From: Gracilariopsis chorda
Lineage: Eukaryota; Rhodophyta; Florideophyceae; Gracilariales; Gracilariaceae
DNA length: 64,000 bases
Assembly (NCBI GenBank): GCA_003194525.1
Contig: NBIV01000163.1
Location: 124,001 to 188,000, forward strand
Direction of reading: 5' to 3'
Part shown: piece by piece, positions 41,903-52,944 of the stretch
How the letters are laid out: the number at the start of each line of letters is the position of its first letter
How positions within the stretch are numbered: position 1 is the stretch's first letter
Notes under the pieces: generated by a model
The model's database searches: none
What the model was told of the DNA's origin: nothing
The model's input: only the letters and a program-made list of their open reading frames with translations
Program-made: the position numbers and the translations under genes

Positions 41903-44716
41903 CTACACGTAGAAGAAGCGCTTTGTCAGGTTCGCGTGTATTGAAGGTACCTGACCGGATGAAAACTGCACTGGAAGCGGCTCATCGCTTTGCATAGATG
42001 GCTGTCCAGGAATTAGTTCAAACCGCGCTGAACTACGGGCCGCAAGGAAGGCCCTGCCTCGCTGTGCAAGAAGATCGGCGTAATACACAGCAGGCACCAT
42101 TGACACACTGCGCGAAGCCCTGGTGAACAAGTAACACAACCGATACGTCAAGCCTTGGATTTCATCTGGTTCAAATCCGATTTCATCTTTCAGAACAGTG
42201 TATCGCATCGGTCGTGAGGTGCCTTGGATACCGTTATGGCTAATGAGGTAGAAGTCATAATGCTGGGGGTGGGTGACGTCGGTGTCAATGACAGTTCCCG
42301 GAACGCAATTGCTAGAGCGATCTTTTGGCCCGTCATCCATGGGGAAGAAGCGCATGTGGTGTCCACGCTGCATAACGATGAACGTGATCTTTGGCTGATA
42401 GTCTGGTACACCATGTTGTCGCCCAAACTCAATCGCACAAGTCCTTGCGCTGTCCAGCTCGCTCCTCAAGATCTTAGCAAACTGCCCATCAGCGACACCA
42501 TTCCTATAAATGAGAATGTTCTCCGGACAGAACTTTTCATGCGCGTGGAAGAGGGTGAGAATAGAGTTAAGCATGGGCCCAAACGATACGATGCCTTCTT
42601 CAGTGGGCATCTGGACTTTTATGGCACCTCCAAACCTCCCACATCTCTTATCCAGGCTACCAACCATGGAAGCAATTGACGGAACATCGCCCGTTTGCTC
42701 CACCGCGGAAGCATGGGAAACAGTTGCACCGACGACAAGGAATCGGTCCCCTAGGCATTGGAAATGATCCCCGGGAATACGCGCAGTGAGGCCTCCAAGC
42801 TTTGCGTTGATTTTCATGCATAGATTAAGGCAGTAGAGTAACGTTGGCTGCTTGACCTGACTCGCAACAACGCACTGTGACGGAATTCCAAGATATGTAT
42901 CACTCACATTCTTAATCTTGTTGTAATCCCTGGTTGCAGTAGTCTCTTTGATAACCATGATCAGTTGGCACTCTGGAGTTGCTGGATCATTGTCAATCTC
43001 TTGCTTCAAGCTGATCATATCCTTGACCAGAATGGGCGTATGACTGAACTTGATTCGTGGTTCTTTCACCTCCATCCCATACCCGCGAAGAACATGAGTA
43101 ACAGCGAATACAAACTGTTTCACATCAAACTTCTGAACACTCTGCGCCAACACAAGTACACCCCAAGACAGCAAAGGTTCACCGGTTTGGAACACCTCAC
43201 GGTCCTTCATGCTCCATGAGTACTCATTTTCAGCATTAGTTGAAAGATCTAAAGCAACGTCCTGTCCCACGATGATCCTCGGCGGTTCTAGAATTCGGGC
43301 ACGAACAGATAACTTATTCATGTTGACCTTGACACCAAACGCATTCAAGTACTCTTGCGTGGACGCGTTGACGTCTTCAAGAACGTCAGCAATTCTGCTC
43401 ATACGCGAAACGGGAGCTTGCGCAGCGATGTGAGCCATGCGCTCCTTCATTGGATGACTGAGCATGGCTCGACGACGCTGGCCCGCAATGATACGGGCCA
43501 TTTCCAATGGAATGTAGACGTGGCTTTTGCCGGCTGAGATATCAATACATGGCATATCAGGATGATTGAGGGTACTACCCATGTCTGCAAAATGATTCGC
43601 AACCGACATACGAGCATGCTGAGATTCGAACTCCAGATCGGAGGCTGGTACCAGCGAAAGTCTCTTGACAACATGGGGTTTGCGCTCAGTCTCTTGCACG
43701 TAGATTTGCTCGACCTTGATGCCACGAAGTTCATTCTCCAGTTGGGCAATCTGCTGTTTGGTGAGGGGACCCTTTAGGGGCGGTTCATCCATGCGATCTT
43801 CAGAAGGCGGTGCATTGGGAGCAAGAATCTCGACAGCAAAATCATACACGGTTTGTGCCGTGTAAAACGCACTGTAGTTGACATCAAAGGACAGGAACAT
43901 TCCATTGTCCTTGGGACGAAATGCTTGATAGTAGCACATCCAGGCCTCACATCCCTGCCCCAGACGGTTTTCCGCGGTACCCGTAGGCTGCACGGCAAAT
44001 GTCTTGCCCGTGTAAATCCATTCACGAAGTGGACAGGTGCGGAGAGCAATATCCAATACGGTGATTGCCTCCTGAGGAACGTTGGTGAGATTCTTATTAA
44101 TGAACTCTGAAAGCTCACTCATGTTAATCTGGTTGACGACGGTAAAGGTGACCTTGTACTTCTTGCCTTCCCACTGGGCCATGAATTGCTTGCGGGGGCT
44201 TTCCCAGGCGGGATGAGTGGAGGTGTATGCATTCTTGCGGCCATCATGGGCAATCCTAGAATTGCCAAAGTCAAAGGCGTAATCGGCCTCGATGCTGCGA
44301 ACGAGCTTGGTGGCAATTCCAATCGGGAGCGGTTTCTCTGTCTGGCCGCCGGCGCCGCGATCGCCGCGACCGCGACCTCGTCCGCGACCCCTGCCGCGTC
44401 CTCCGCGACCACCGCGTCCTCCGCCAGGAGGCTCTTCCTCGATCTCCTCAAAGACGAGATCGTAGTGCGTGACTAGCTGGCTGAGATTGGAAATGTCGAC
44501 TGGGTAACAGTTGACTTTGACGTCGGTTGGACGCCCTAGCTTACCGAAGCGGCCGTTCCTGGTTGCAGCGCCAATGTCGCGAAGATCGCGAAGGACTTCG
44601 GCTGGGGAGGGACGGGGCACGGGCGCAGGGGGTTGGGCTGAGCGATCGGCGCCTCGCGGTTGAAAGCCACCTCGGCCCTGAAAAGAGCCGCCTCTTGGTG
44701 GACCTCCGTATGACAT
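41903..44716 (-). CDS. AGO: Argonaute protein, predicted catalytically inactive (slicer-dead)
   Basis: 937 residues from the first ATG, at 44716; the frame stays open upstream but without ATG, over CT-rich leader. Domains: RGG-rich start (1-22); N domain from about 60, interrupted by an RG tract at 98-124; linker and PAZ about 235-420 (PHVVKRLSLVPAS, MPCIDISAGKSHVYIPLEMARIIAGQ); MID about 555-650; PIWI about 655-905; C-terminus FFYV. The guide 5'-phosphate residues match human AGO2: Y598, K602, Q614 and K639. The catalytic tetrad does not: Asp, Glu and Asp are T664 (GATVSHAS), S718 and N739 (YRNGVADGQF). Only His827 (SHNGIQGTSRP) remains. So it should bind small-RNA guides but not cut targets, pointing to recruitment-based silencing. 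The gene has no introns. Confidence 0.95.
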   Translation of the reverse strand: MSYGGPPRGGSFQGRGGFQPRGADRSAQPPAPVPRPSPAEVLRDLRDIGAATRNGRFGKLGRPTDVKVNCYPVDISNLSQLVTHYDLVFEEIEEEPPGGGRGGRGGRGRGRGRGRGRGDRGAGGQTEKPLPIGIATKLVRSIEADYAFDFGNSRIAHDGRKNAYTSTHPAWESPRKQFMAQWEGKKYKVTFTVVNQINMSELSEFINKNLTNVPQEAITVLDIALRTCPLREWIYTGKTFAVQPTGTAENRLGQGCEAWMCYYQAFRPKDNGMFLSFDVNYSAFYTAQTVYDFAVEILAPNAPPSEDRMDEPPLKGPLTKQQIAQLENELRGIKVEQIYVQETERKPHVVKRLSLVPASDLEFESQHARMSVANHFADMGSTLNHPDMPCIDISAGKSHVYIPLEMARIIAGQRRRAMLSHPMKERMAHIAAQAPVSRMSRIADVLEDVNASTQEYLNAFGVKVNMNKLSVRARILEPPRIIVGQDVALDLSTNAENEYSWSMKDREVFQTGEPLLSWGVLVLAQSVQKFDVKQFVFAVTHVLRGYGMEVKEPRIKFSHTPILVKDMISLKQEIDNDPATPECQLIMVIKETTATRDYNKIKNVSDTYLGIPSQCVVASQVKQPTLLYCLNLCMKINAKLGGLTARIPGDHFQCLGDRFLVVGATVSHASAVEQTGDVPSIASMVGSLDKRCGRFGGAIKVQMPTEEGIVSFGPMLNSILTLFHAHEKFCPENILIYRNGVADGQFAKILRSELDSARTCAIEFGRQHGVPDYQPKITFIVMQRGHHMRFFPMDDGPKDRSSNCVPGTVIDTDVTHPQHYDFYLISHNGIQGTSRPMRYTVLKDEIGFEPDEIQGLTYRLCYLFTRASRSVSMVPAVYYADLLAQRGRAFLAARSSARFELIPGQPSMQSDEPLPVQFSSGQVPSIHANLTKRFFYV

Positions 44717-45360
44717 GATGGGTTGATGAAGACTGACTGAGTAGCGAAGGGCAAAAGGAACGACAGAGTAGAACGACTGAACAGGTGGAAGGTTGATGAG
44801 CAAGGTGAGAGAAGAGTAGGGGTTTTGGGGGAGGCAGAACAGGCTGCGGAGGCTGAGATGAGAAGGCTGAGATGAGAAGGCTGAGATGAGAAGGCTGAAA
44901 TGAGAAGACGAACGGCTAAAGTGAGAATGGAGTAAGAATGGAGTGTACAGACACGGACAAGATTTATGAAGTGGGAAGTAAAACGAGGCGATATTCGGAC
45001 GGATCAACAACGGAAACAGGGATCAGAGCCGGAGGAGGCGAGTGAAGGGGATGAAAACGTGTGAGGCAGAGAAGATGGGTGCTGCAGAGCTGACGACAGC
45101 AGTTTGGGTGAAATAATGATGTTGAAGGGGGCGGGGGTGGGGGTTGAGATATGGGGAGAAGACGGGCGGTAGGGGTAGCGGTCGGGGGAAGGGGGGGGGG
45201 GGGGGAGTGCTGTTGGGAAAGCGATTGGTGGGCGATGTGCGGGGGTTGGTGCAAATTAGCGGCGATTTGCGTTGATTTGCGTTTGGCGCGATTGCGGCGC
45301 TGTGAAACGAAAAAAAGGAGGGGGTGAGGGGATGGGGGGGGGGGGGGGGTGATAGGGCAC
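44717..45360. promoter_or_regulatory. CT-rich leader and G-run region upstream of Argonaute
   Basis: On the coding (minus) strand this is strongly CT-rich with C runs of 15 (45191-45205) and 16 (45334-45349). TGAGATGAGAAGGC repeats occur three times near 44862-44900. It is the likely promoter and 5' UTR. The other strand has G-quadruplex potential. Confidence 0.5.
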
Positions 45361-46385
45361 GCGTGGCAGCGTATGAGCCTGTGAGGGGAGCGTGACGCGC
45401 GGCTGCACGCCCATGCAGACCAGCAGCGAAAAGCGCGCGCGTTTGACCGTTCGGATCGTCCGGGGTCTATCTTGGTGCTGATGGGCGGCGCGGCCGCAGA
45501 CAGCAGCGCTCGGAGCACCAGCTGCGCCACGTACAGTAATGCCCCTTTTCGTTTGGCGTCTGCGAACGCGTTGTCGCGTTCGTACGGAAAACCCTAAGGT
45601 GCTCCGAAGAGCCTCTTACGCAGTGCAGTTTCTACCATTTTGGCGCCAATCGCAATTTGCCGCGAATACGGCGCTGCGCCCGCGTCGTAAGCTGCTCTGT
45701 TGAGGGAGGTCTGCCCGTATCAGTGCGCAGCTGCTTCAAGCCTGAGCATACGCTGCGGTTCGCACTCGAATGCTCCCGTCGGGATCGAAGTTCGCAAGCG
45801 TGAGGGGTGCATAGATCTACTGTACTGGCAGAAGCCGGGCGCCGAGATGAACGCTATTCCGTGCTTTTTAGCTTCCAAACAAGGCGCAAGTCGAAGGCTG
45901 CTCGGTATGAGCAGCGCCAGTTCCCGGTGCCGCAAATCAGTTTGGCGCCTCCGTTGCGCAATGTGCGTTTCCACAATTGTTTCGCAATGCCTGCAAAATC
46001 CCTTTCTCTCCTCCTATCACGCCGCTGTCGATCAGCTACGGCTTACTTCAAGCCGCGCCCCTCGCCAACACTCGCCCTGCGAGGCGCCGCACATCAACGG
46101 CCAAAGCTAACAGCGTTGAGGTTTAACCCTTTGCTATCTACGAGTTGTACTGCGAGAAGGTCAACGTTTTCGCATCTGTCACCACACCCGAGTCGCTTTC
46201 CTTACACGAGCGAGGCAGCTCAAGCTAAATAATTGCAGCACAGGTGCCACTGTAAGTCTTTTTCGTTTGTCTTCGTTGTCATTTCTGACGCAAGCCCACG
46301 TGGAACCTGCCAAGCATATCGCAATCCTAACAGTTCTGTCAGCACACATTAGAAAAAAACTCCAAAATTAGCTTTCTGCTTACAG
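45361..46385. other. Non-coding stretch, nothing recognised
   Basis: GC-rich on the left, AT-richer on the right. Overlapping short frames near 45700-46230 show no known motif. Confidence 0.35.
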
Positions 46386-46528
46386 TGAAGAGATCGGCGG
46401 CTTTCTTCCCTCTTCCGGGGAGTCGAGGCTGGTGGAACCGCCGGCCGCGCGTTTACAGTGCACAAAAAAGAGTAACGTGTGGACAGCACTGCGCGTGCCA
46501 ACGTATGGCTCAAGTTGCGTCATTCACA
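46386..46528. repeat. 142 bp dispersed repeat, copy A
   Basis: About 90 percent identical by eye to 52803-52944, same direction. Read on the minus strand both begin TGTGAATGACGCAACTTGAG. They bracket the minus-strand copia, so they could be LTR starts, but the similarity does not extend further. Confidence 0.75.
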
Positions 46529-47205
46529 CCGTCCCTCGCAAACATGCTCGATAGCAATGATTTGCGTACTAGACTAACAATACATGGGAGCGTACGGTAT
46601 CTACCGTTAAAAACCTTATGAAGCTGCAAAACCCAGTAGGAAAAATCTGCGTCATAAAGGAAAAGGTATAGTACTCTTGCTTAAAATCGGAGACCATGTT
46701 CACCAATACGAAAAACAAAAACCAAACAACATCCGCAATAAGATTCAAAAGAAACAAATCAAAAAAAAGGTATAGGTCAAATGATTGTAACAGAACTAAT
46801 AAAAAAGAATAAGTATGGTCAACAATTTTTGCAACTTGTCACGTCGCAAAGATTTTTTTCGACAACTATGCAGGTTGCATGTCAGTTTGAATATTTTGCA
46901 CATTCACCACGCCAGACTTCATCAGCTGTTTCACATGATGATAATTTAGAGCTATATATTTCTTCCCTTCCGATGTATTCGTATTTGAAGACATCGACAA
47001 TGCAGTCAAGCGTACTGTAAAAATATAGATCGGGTCCATATTTGAATCATCTTGTAGAACCTTATCTCCGCGTAGCTCTCAGAAAATCTTTCTAAGCGTT
47101 ACAAGCATCTTTTAACTATATGATATTGCGATGTATTCTGCTTAACCAGACGACAAAGCAAGGAGTGTCTGTCTTCTTGTCGTCGACATTACGGGTGCTT
47201 CATTA
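46529..47205. other. AT-rich sequence, probably 3' end of the minus-strand copia
   Basis: No coding frame with known motifs. It lies between the copia RNase H remnant and the 142 bp repeat. Confidence 0.35.
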
Positions 47206-48952
47206 ACTTTCACCAGATTTCCAGTCGTAGACCTCCTTTTCTCAACACAACCAGCCCAGTCTGCATCAAAATATGCTCCCAAATATGCCATATTGATATA
47301 GTGATAGCGGGTAAGAACAAACTAGAACCCGCCGTACCCTCCAAGTACGGTAGTACTCTCTTTCCAAGTCCCAAGTGCCTTATGCACGGATCGTGGACTT
47401 CTCTCACGAGCATAGAAGCTGCGAGCATCACGTCCAGTTTCACAGACACAGAAAGATACATTAGATGTCCTATCATTCTTTGGTAGCGACTTTGAAGCAC
47501 AGGGGTCAGGACCGCTTTGTCTTTACTGCAACACCCCAGATCGCACCGTGCTAGTAATGGCGTTCGGGTAATGTTGGGGTTCAAAAGCCTATACTCATTC
47601 AAGATGTTTTCCAGTTACCTAGTTTGTTGAACCATAATGCCATTCCTATCAAGTTCAATATCTAGTCCAATGAAGGACTTCGTTTCAAAGAGGAGCCTGA
47701 CCTAAAAAAGCTTCTGCATTTCCTTCTTGAAGTCTTTGAGGAGATAATACGAGTTCGACAACATCAAATTTTCATCGAAAACGACGCCTAAGTTCAAAAT
47801 GACACCTTCAGACTTTCAAGGGTAAAGGCGGCTGTCTGTGCTTGGTTTTGTAAAGACATGGCGCAGTTATTTGTCGTATAACAGTAATCCCCAAATTTTT
47901 TCGGCTGGCCTTGCTCTGTAAATTGACTTCTCCAAGAGAAAACCTTTCCTGGAACGTACGAAGAGCGTGAAGCGTTTGTTCGCTGTTCCAGGATTAGAGG
48001 TTCTTCTAGATAACCGTATGGGTATGCGTTACTTATATCCATCGTTTCCAGTATGAGATCTTGGGCGGCTGCTTTTATAATTGCAAGTAGAACAGTTTCC
48101 AAGCGAGCCACCGGTGCATACAGATTGTCAGGATCGAAGTCTAAGTACGGTCGTTGCATGTGACCTCGTACAACACATCGTGCCTTCAGCAGGATCCTTT
48201 GTGGAGCTGAGCTTAATTATTTGGCTAGGAAGGTCCACAAAAATTGTAATGGCCTCATTTCAGGCCTTATATCCACCAATATCCAAGTTTTAGTTTGCAT
48301 GAGCGCGTTATACTCCCTGTCGATTGCCTCTGCACATCCACGCATAAATCTGGCTTTCTCAAAGTTTTTTGGGACTTTGCCAAGATCCCTGAGATCTTTG
48401 AAGCGCGAGTGGGCGACCATACAGTGAGACTGAGCAGCGTCGAGGTGTTCCTTGTCTTCTTTATTAGTTTTCCTCTCGGCATAGTTTCTTTGCAGAGAGG
48501 AGAATTCCATTAGGTAATCAATGGATGGGAGTTGTTCCCTAGCCACTTTGACGTCTAGTTCCCGATAATTAATAACTTTCCGCATGGACGGTATGTAGAT
48601 CATTTTTAGAGTTCGTAGGCTGTGCATGCCGACGAAATGTCCGGGTACTGCTTGGGGTAACAACTTTTTGTTTGGTGCGGTTTTGGGTCTGTATATAAGA
48701 ACGTGACCTTTCTGTCCGAACTTCAATAAGTTCGAGAAGTCAGGCTTTTGCCCAAACCTGAGAGTAAACGGTATTCTCATTCCTCCTCGGGAGCTAGGCA
48801 GCCGCTTGCGCAAGTAGTTCGCGTGAGAGATGGCTTCCTCCCATAGTTCGGGTGGGAACTGAGAGGCCTGCAGGAGTGTTCGTGCCGTTCTCCAAAAGTC
48901 CTGAATGATCTTCTAGGCAGCCCCATTTGATTGATGTGCGTATGAAGGAGTA

Positions 48953-49472
48953 TTGTAGGAGAATGACCATTGGGCAGGTGCAGTGGTGAAGTAACCATGG
49001 GGCTGGGCTGGCAGAGGTCAGAGCATTGCTGGCCGAAATATTCCATGTGGCCAAGCTGGGTGCCTATGCAGGAGATACGAGGGGACAGTGCGAGTGCCAA
49101 GGCACTAGGTTTTATTATGTAGCTAATTTTATGTAATTTGTTAGGATAGTGTCCGGAGGTCAGAGCGCATCGCCAGCCATATACGTTGGATCGAGTGCCG
49201 CCGATCTCTGAAGTGTAAAGACAAGCATTCTCACCGTCTTCTTGCCGCCATATGCAGCCAGTAGGACTCCAAAGGCCTCCAAGCCATCGCTACCATTCTC
49301 CAGACCTGTAGGGACTTGAGGTAGCGCCCGCCCATTGCGCCTCGCTGCCAGTTGGTGCCCGCGTCACTATTAGACCCAGTGGATTGTCACCCCAGTGGCT
49401 GGCTCTCTGCCGCTACTACCCTCCAGTACACTACTACCCCAGCTGGCCAAAAGAGGTAGTATTCTACTACAA
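48953..49472. mobile_element. 520 bp MITE inserted in copia integrase
   Basis: Inverted ends TTGTAGGAGAAT (48953) and ATTCTACTACAA (ending 49472) match at 11 of 12 positions. The 3 bp GTA (48950-48952 and 49473-49475) is duplicated. Taking the insert and one GTA out leaves the copia integrase frame continuous at this point, which confirms the edges. No transposase inside. A 3 bp duplication is seen in PIF/Harbinger and CACTA groups; the ends match neither consensus clearly. Confidence 0.8.
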
Positions 49473-50053
49473 GTATATTCGACAATCATTCCATTTTCCG
49501 TTGCAAGCGTGAGGAAGACATCCGAACGGTTTTAACCCGCTCCATCAAGGCGAACGCGGTAAACACGGTTACGGAGTACTTTTTCTGGGAGAGCCTTGTA
49601 AAACCTCACTGCTTGAAAGAATTGGGACTTCTGATCCAGGAAGTAAACGGAGCACACTCGTGTATTATTGTCCAAGAGAACCTGGATGTATCGGGAGCCT
49701 TGTAATGAAGGTGGATTGATGGGACCTGTGAGAATCGTGTGAGTCAGTTCCAGAGGTGTGGAGGCAGTAGACGCAGATTTTTGAAGAGGTGCGCGTCTCA
49801 AACCAGCTTCAATGCACGGAGAGCAGTAAATATTATTGACTTCAGTCAAGGAGAGCTGAGGGAGACCTTCGCATAGTTCAAGGCATGACAGCAGTCTCTC
49901 CTTTCCTGGATGTCCGAGTTTATCGTGCCAGTCTTTGACCGCTTGTCCTGGGGACGGCAGTACAATTTTTGCACGTAGTGGAGAAACGGGATTTGGTAAC
50001 GGATGTATTCCGTCCCTCGCTGAGGTCTGGTAAAGTTCCGCATTAGAAGTGAG

Positions 50054-50878
50054 TGTGGTGCAATGCCCCAAAGGGGAAAAACACCGAAAGACGTTCGGGA
50101 TCTTCCTCTCACGAGGAGAACCCAGTTGGGTAGAGCCCTCCCAGAGGTGTCAAGGCGAAGCCAGTTTGTAAGACCAGGGGCACCTGTCGCGACTCGCGCA
50201 GGGAGGTGAAGGCGAAGAATCGGTATCCGCGTGAGCGGGGTGTGATCCTCAGTAGAGGTATGTTTCCACGTAAGTGGGGGTGTGTGAGCGGATGCGCACA
50301 CGAGGGCCGCGGATAGCGGGAGGTGCTACCCTAAAAAGGGGAAAAACGAAGGGCGAAGAGGAGAAAAAGAGGGCGAAGTGAGTCGCGAGAGCGACGGGGA
50401 CGAACGGCGATGCCGGTAACAATATCCCTATACAGGGGGAAACACCAATGCAATTGGAACAATTATACTCCCAGTGATGAGTCCCTTTAGATGTGCAAGG
50501 GGGTTAGATGTCCCGTGGTTTACGGCGTTTCCCTCCAAGGAGGAGTAGAGTACGCGCGCAAGCGGTAACAACTAGAGCCAATTCCCCAGGTTGGGGTCCC
50601 TTGTTGGGGATGTTTTACTGGTGCGACGGCAGTGCGCCGTCGCACTAAGTACTAGCTTCCCAGAAATGGGTGTGAAAATAATAAATAATATTAACTAAAG
50701 TACTCCACATTTCGTGGCAACATCCACTACTGTGGCCAACCGCCAATTGACCCAAAACCGTGTCCCACGTGTCCATACCCACCATTGTGGGGCGTAGTTC
50801 ATATAAACACTACACAACCGATAATATCGGGAAAACGATCAAGTACCAAGAATCCCTCCTTCAGGGCATTGCACTACA
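50054..50878 (-). mobile_element. Solo gypsy LTR with GTGAG target duplication
   Basis: 825 bp, minus-strand copy of the LTR at 9320, from TGTAGTGCAA (50878) to TTGCACCACA (50054). It is flanked on both sides by GTGAG (50049-50053 and 50879-50883). It interrupts the copia frame between protease and GAG-pre-integrase. It arose by insertion of a full element and later LTR-LTR recombination. Confidence 0.93.
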
Positions 50879-52142
50879 GTGAGGTCTTTCAATGTGAATC
50901 ATGTGAAGTCCTTTCGTGTCTCGAATGGAATGTTCACATGGCCAGAGAGAACTGAGAGCTATACCAGGTTCGAGTCAGACGAGGGGTGCAATTTGCCAGA
51001 AGAGTTATTCCGTCACCTCAAGGTAGATGGATAGTTCTGTAGACGTTCCCTATCACAAATTCTTACGGTTTGGTTCCGTGTCGGGTGGTAGTCCCAAAGT
51101 AGGGATCTGTCGTTCACAAAAACGTGTGTCGCTCCACAATCTAACCATGTCCGAGTGTCAAGAGTAAAGTAGGATGTTGCTTGTAAAATGGCGATGAAGC
51201 CACACGGTTCCCGATCGTAATCTTTGTTGTTCCGGTTATTTTGCTGAGGGTCTTTGCGGATGTTCTGGTAATTGGAACCATGTTGTGCTTCCCAGCTACT
51301 GTTGTTAGAATCATTCTGGTTGTTTTGATGCCGATTTCGTCCATCACCATTTCTGGAGTCCCCGTTCGATTAGTTGTTGTTGGACTTTCACTTCGACCAA
51401 TACTCGGCACGGGTATATCCAAGTTTTCCGCAGTTCTAACACTCAACGCTTTCATTCTTACGTGAGCGCTGATTCTCTGAGACAGATTTACGTACCGATG
51501 TGTATTAGTGCGACTGGTCCTTTTCACCGTCCGTATTTTTCTCTTTTTTGCGGAAGCAGAGGTGCCATGGTTTCTCCTGTCTATCTCTGAACGGATAAGA
51601 GAAACTACTTGATCGTACTCCAAGTTTTTCGCCTCTGCGAGAAGAGTGATTGCCATAAGTGAGTCGGGCAAGGTTTCCAGTAAGGTAGTAGTACGTTTAC
51701 GATCGGTCAGTGGACCCCCTAGACGTGTAGGCTCTATTAACGTAGTTTTGAGCTCAATTAGAGTGTGTTGCATGTCTTCGCCTTCCTCTAACAAAAACGT
51801 ACTAAGCTTCTGCCTAAACTCATTTTGGACTGGATTTTGTCCTTTCTATACTTTGCTTCACGTTTCTTCCATACCTCAAGAGCAGAAAATTAATTCCGCT
51901 CTAACAGTTCAGAGACAGCCACAACTGGTTGAGTCTTTAGCTTTTGCACAAATGCAGATCTGGTTTTGGGGTCTGCGTCCTCCCGACGACGACGTTCTTG
52001 TCCGGGTTTAGGGCGCGGTTTCGTCAGGATAAAACCGAAATGTAGAGAATGCGTTAGATCTCTTACAAATATTCGCCAAATGTAGTGGTCAGCACTTCTT
52101 TTTAGTTGGGGGATACGCTTAGAGTCTTTTTTCTGTCGGCAT

Positions 52143-52802
52143 CTATCTAGGAGTATGCTCAACTCGAGATGGAAAAGCTCCAATTAAATAGCCTTCACCA
52201 GTTGCCAAACAGATGAGGGGTTTTTCTTCAACTTCTGCACTTCGAGTGTCAGATCCTCGGCTTCGAGTGATACTCTCTCTGTGATACGCAATTTCTTTCC
52301 TCCTACCTGAGCCCATGCGTACCAGGGCTTTGTACTTATGTGTCTTTACGGGTGGTACAGAGAATGTAACTATTCTAAAGGTATGTGTCCACCAGTTGTA
52401 ACTCTCCGCGCCCTTCCACAACCCAAAACTATTTCAAGTAGATGTTATTATTGTTGACAAAAAAGGTTGTTGTAGTTAGAGGAGCGAACTTCGAGTCCAG
52501 TATGTCAACTTCGTTACGGAGTCACGTAGTGACGTCGCCCTTCTGCAAAATGCACCTGTATGATGAGTAGGGGACCCTCTTTTGGACGCTATAATACCTG
52601 GAATAGACTCGGTCCAGATAGCGTTTTGCAATTGTGAATGGTTCCCAGGGCGACGGACACTCGTGGCGTGGCGCTTACGAAGAGGCGGAACGGAGTCAAA
52701 ACGTTGAGTGGAGGCGCGGTAATGCGCGGGAGATGGGTAGGGAGGCCGAGATGTCGCCAAGTTGGAGGGCGGTCGGAGGGGTCGGGAAGGCAATTGCTAC
52801 CA
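52143..52802. other. Leader of the minus-strand copia and unassigned sequence
   Basis: The part next to gag (to about 52300) aligns with the leader of the other copia (shared ACTGGTGAAG). The rest is unassigned and has no supported gene. Confidence 0.4.
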
Positions 52803-52944
52803 TGAAGAGATCTGCGGCTTTCTTCCCTCTTCCGGGGAGTCGAGGCTGGCGGAACCGCAGGCCGCGCTCTTACAGTGCACAATAAAGAGTAGCGGTGGAC
52901 AGCACCGCGCGTGCCAACGTATGGCTCAAGTTGCGTCATTCACA
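52803..52944. repeat. 142 bp dispersed repeat, copy B
   Basis: Matches 46386-46528 in the same orientation. Similarity stops sharply at TCATTCACA on the right. Confidence 0.75.

Larger units (their letters stand above)
47206..52142 (-). pseudogene. Decayed Ty1/copia element with two nested insertions
   Basis: Minus-strand relative of the copia at 29952. Pieces in order: gag start near 52142 (ATG, then a shift in an A run); RIPQLKRSADHYIWRI at about 52100; LPDSLMAITLLAEAKN at about 51640; protease with CGATHVFVNDRSLL near 51100 (Asp-Cys-Gly for Asp-Ser-Gly); then a solo gypsy LTR (50054-50878); GAG-pre-integrase DWHDKLGHPG near 49940; integrase to RLDGAG at 49535; then a MITE (48953-49472); integrase end and linker 48813-48217; RT LDISNAY-like (ETMDISNAYPYG) near 48060; RNase H remnant to 47210. 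Several stops and deletions; the catalytic RT and RNase H parts are incomplete. Confidence 0.9.

Noticed and set aside
44717-45010. Longer Argonaute start about 98 codons upstream
   Set aside because: The extension begins at a TTG with no ATG and reads through a CT-rich leader; the first ATG is at 44716.
44964-45530. 188-codon minus-strand frame upstream of Argonaute
   Set aside because: Pro/Ser-rich reading of CT-rich DNA with homopolymers. It is probably promoter or leader.
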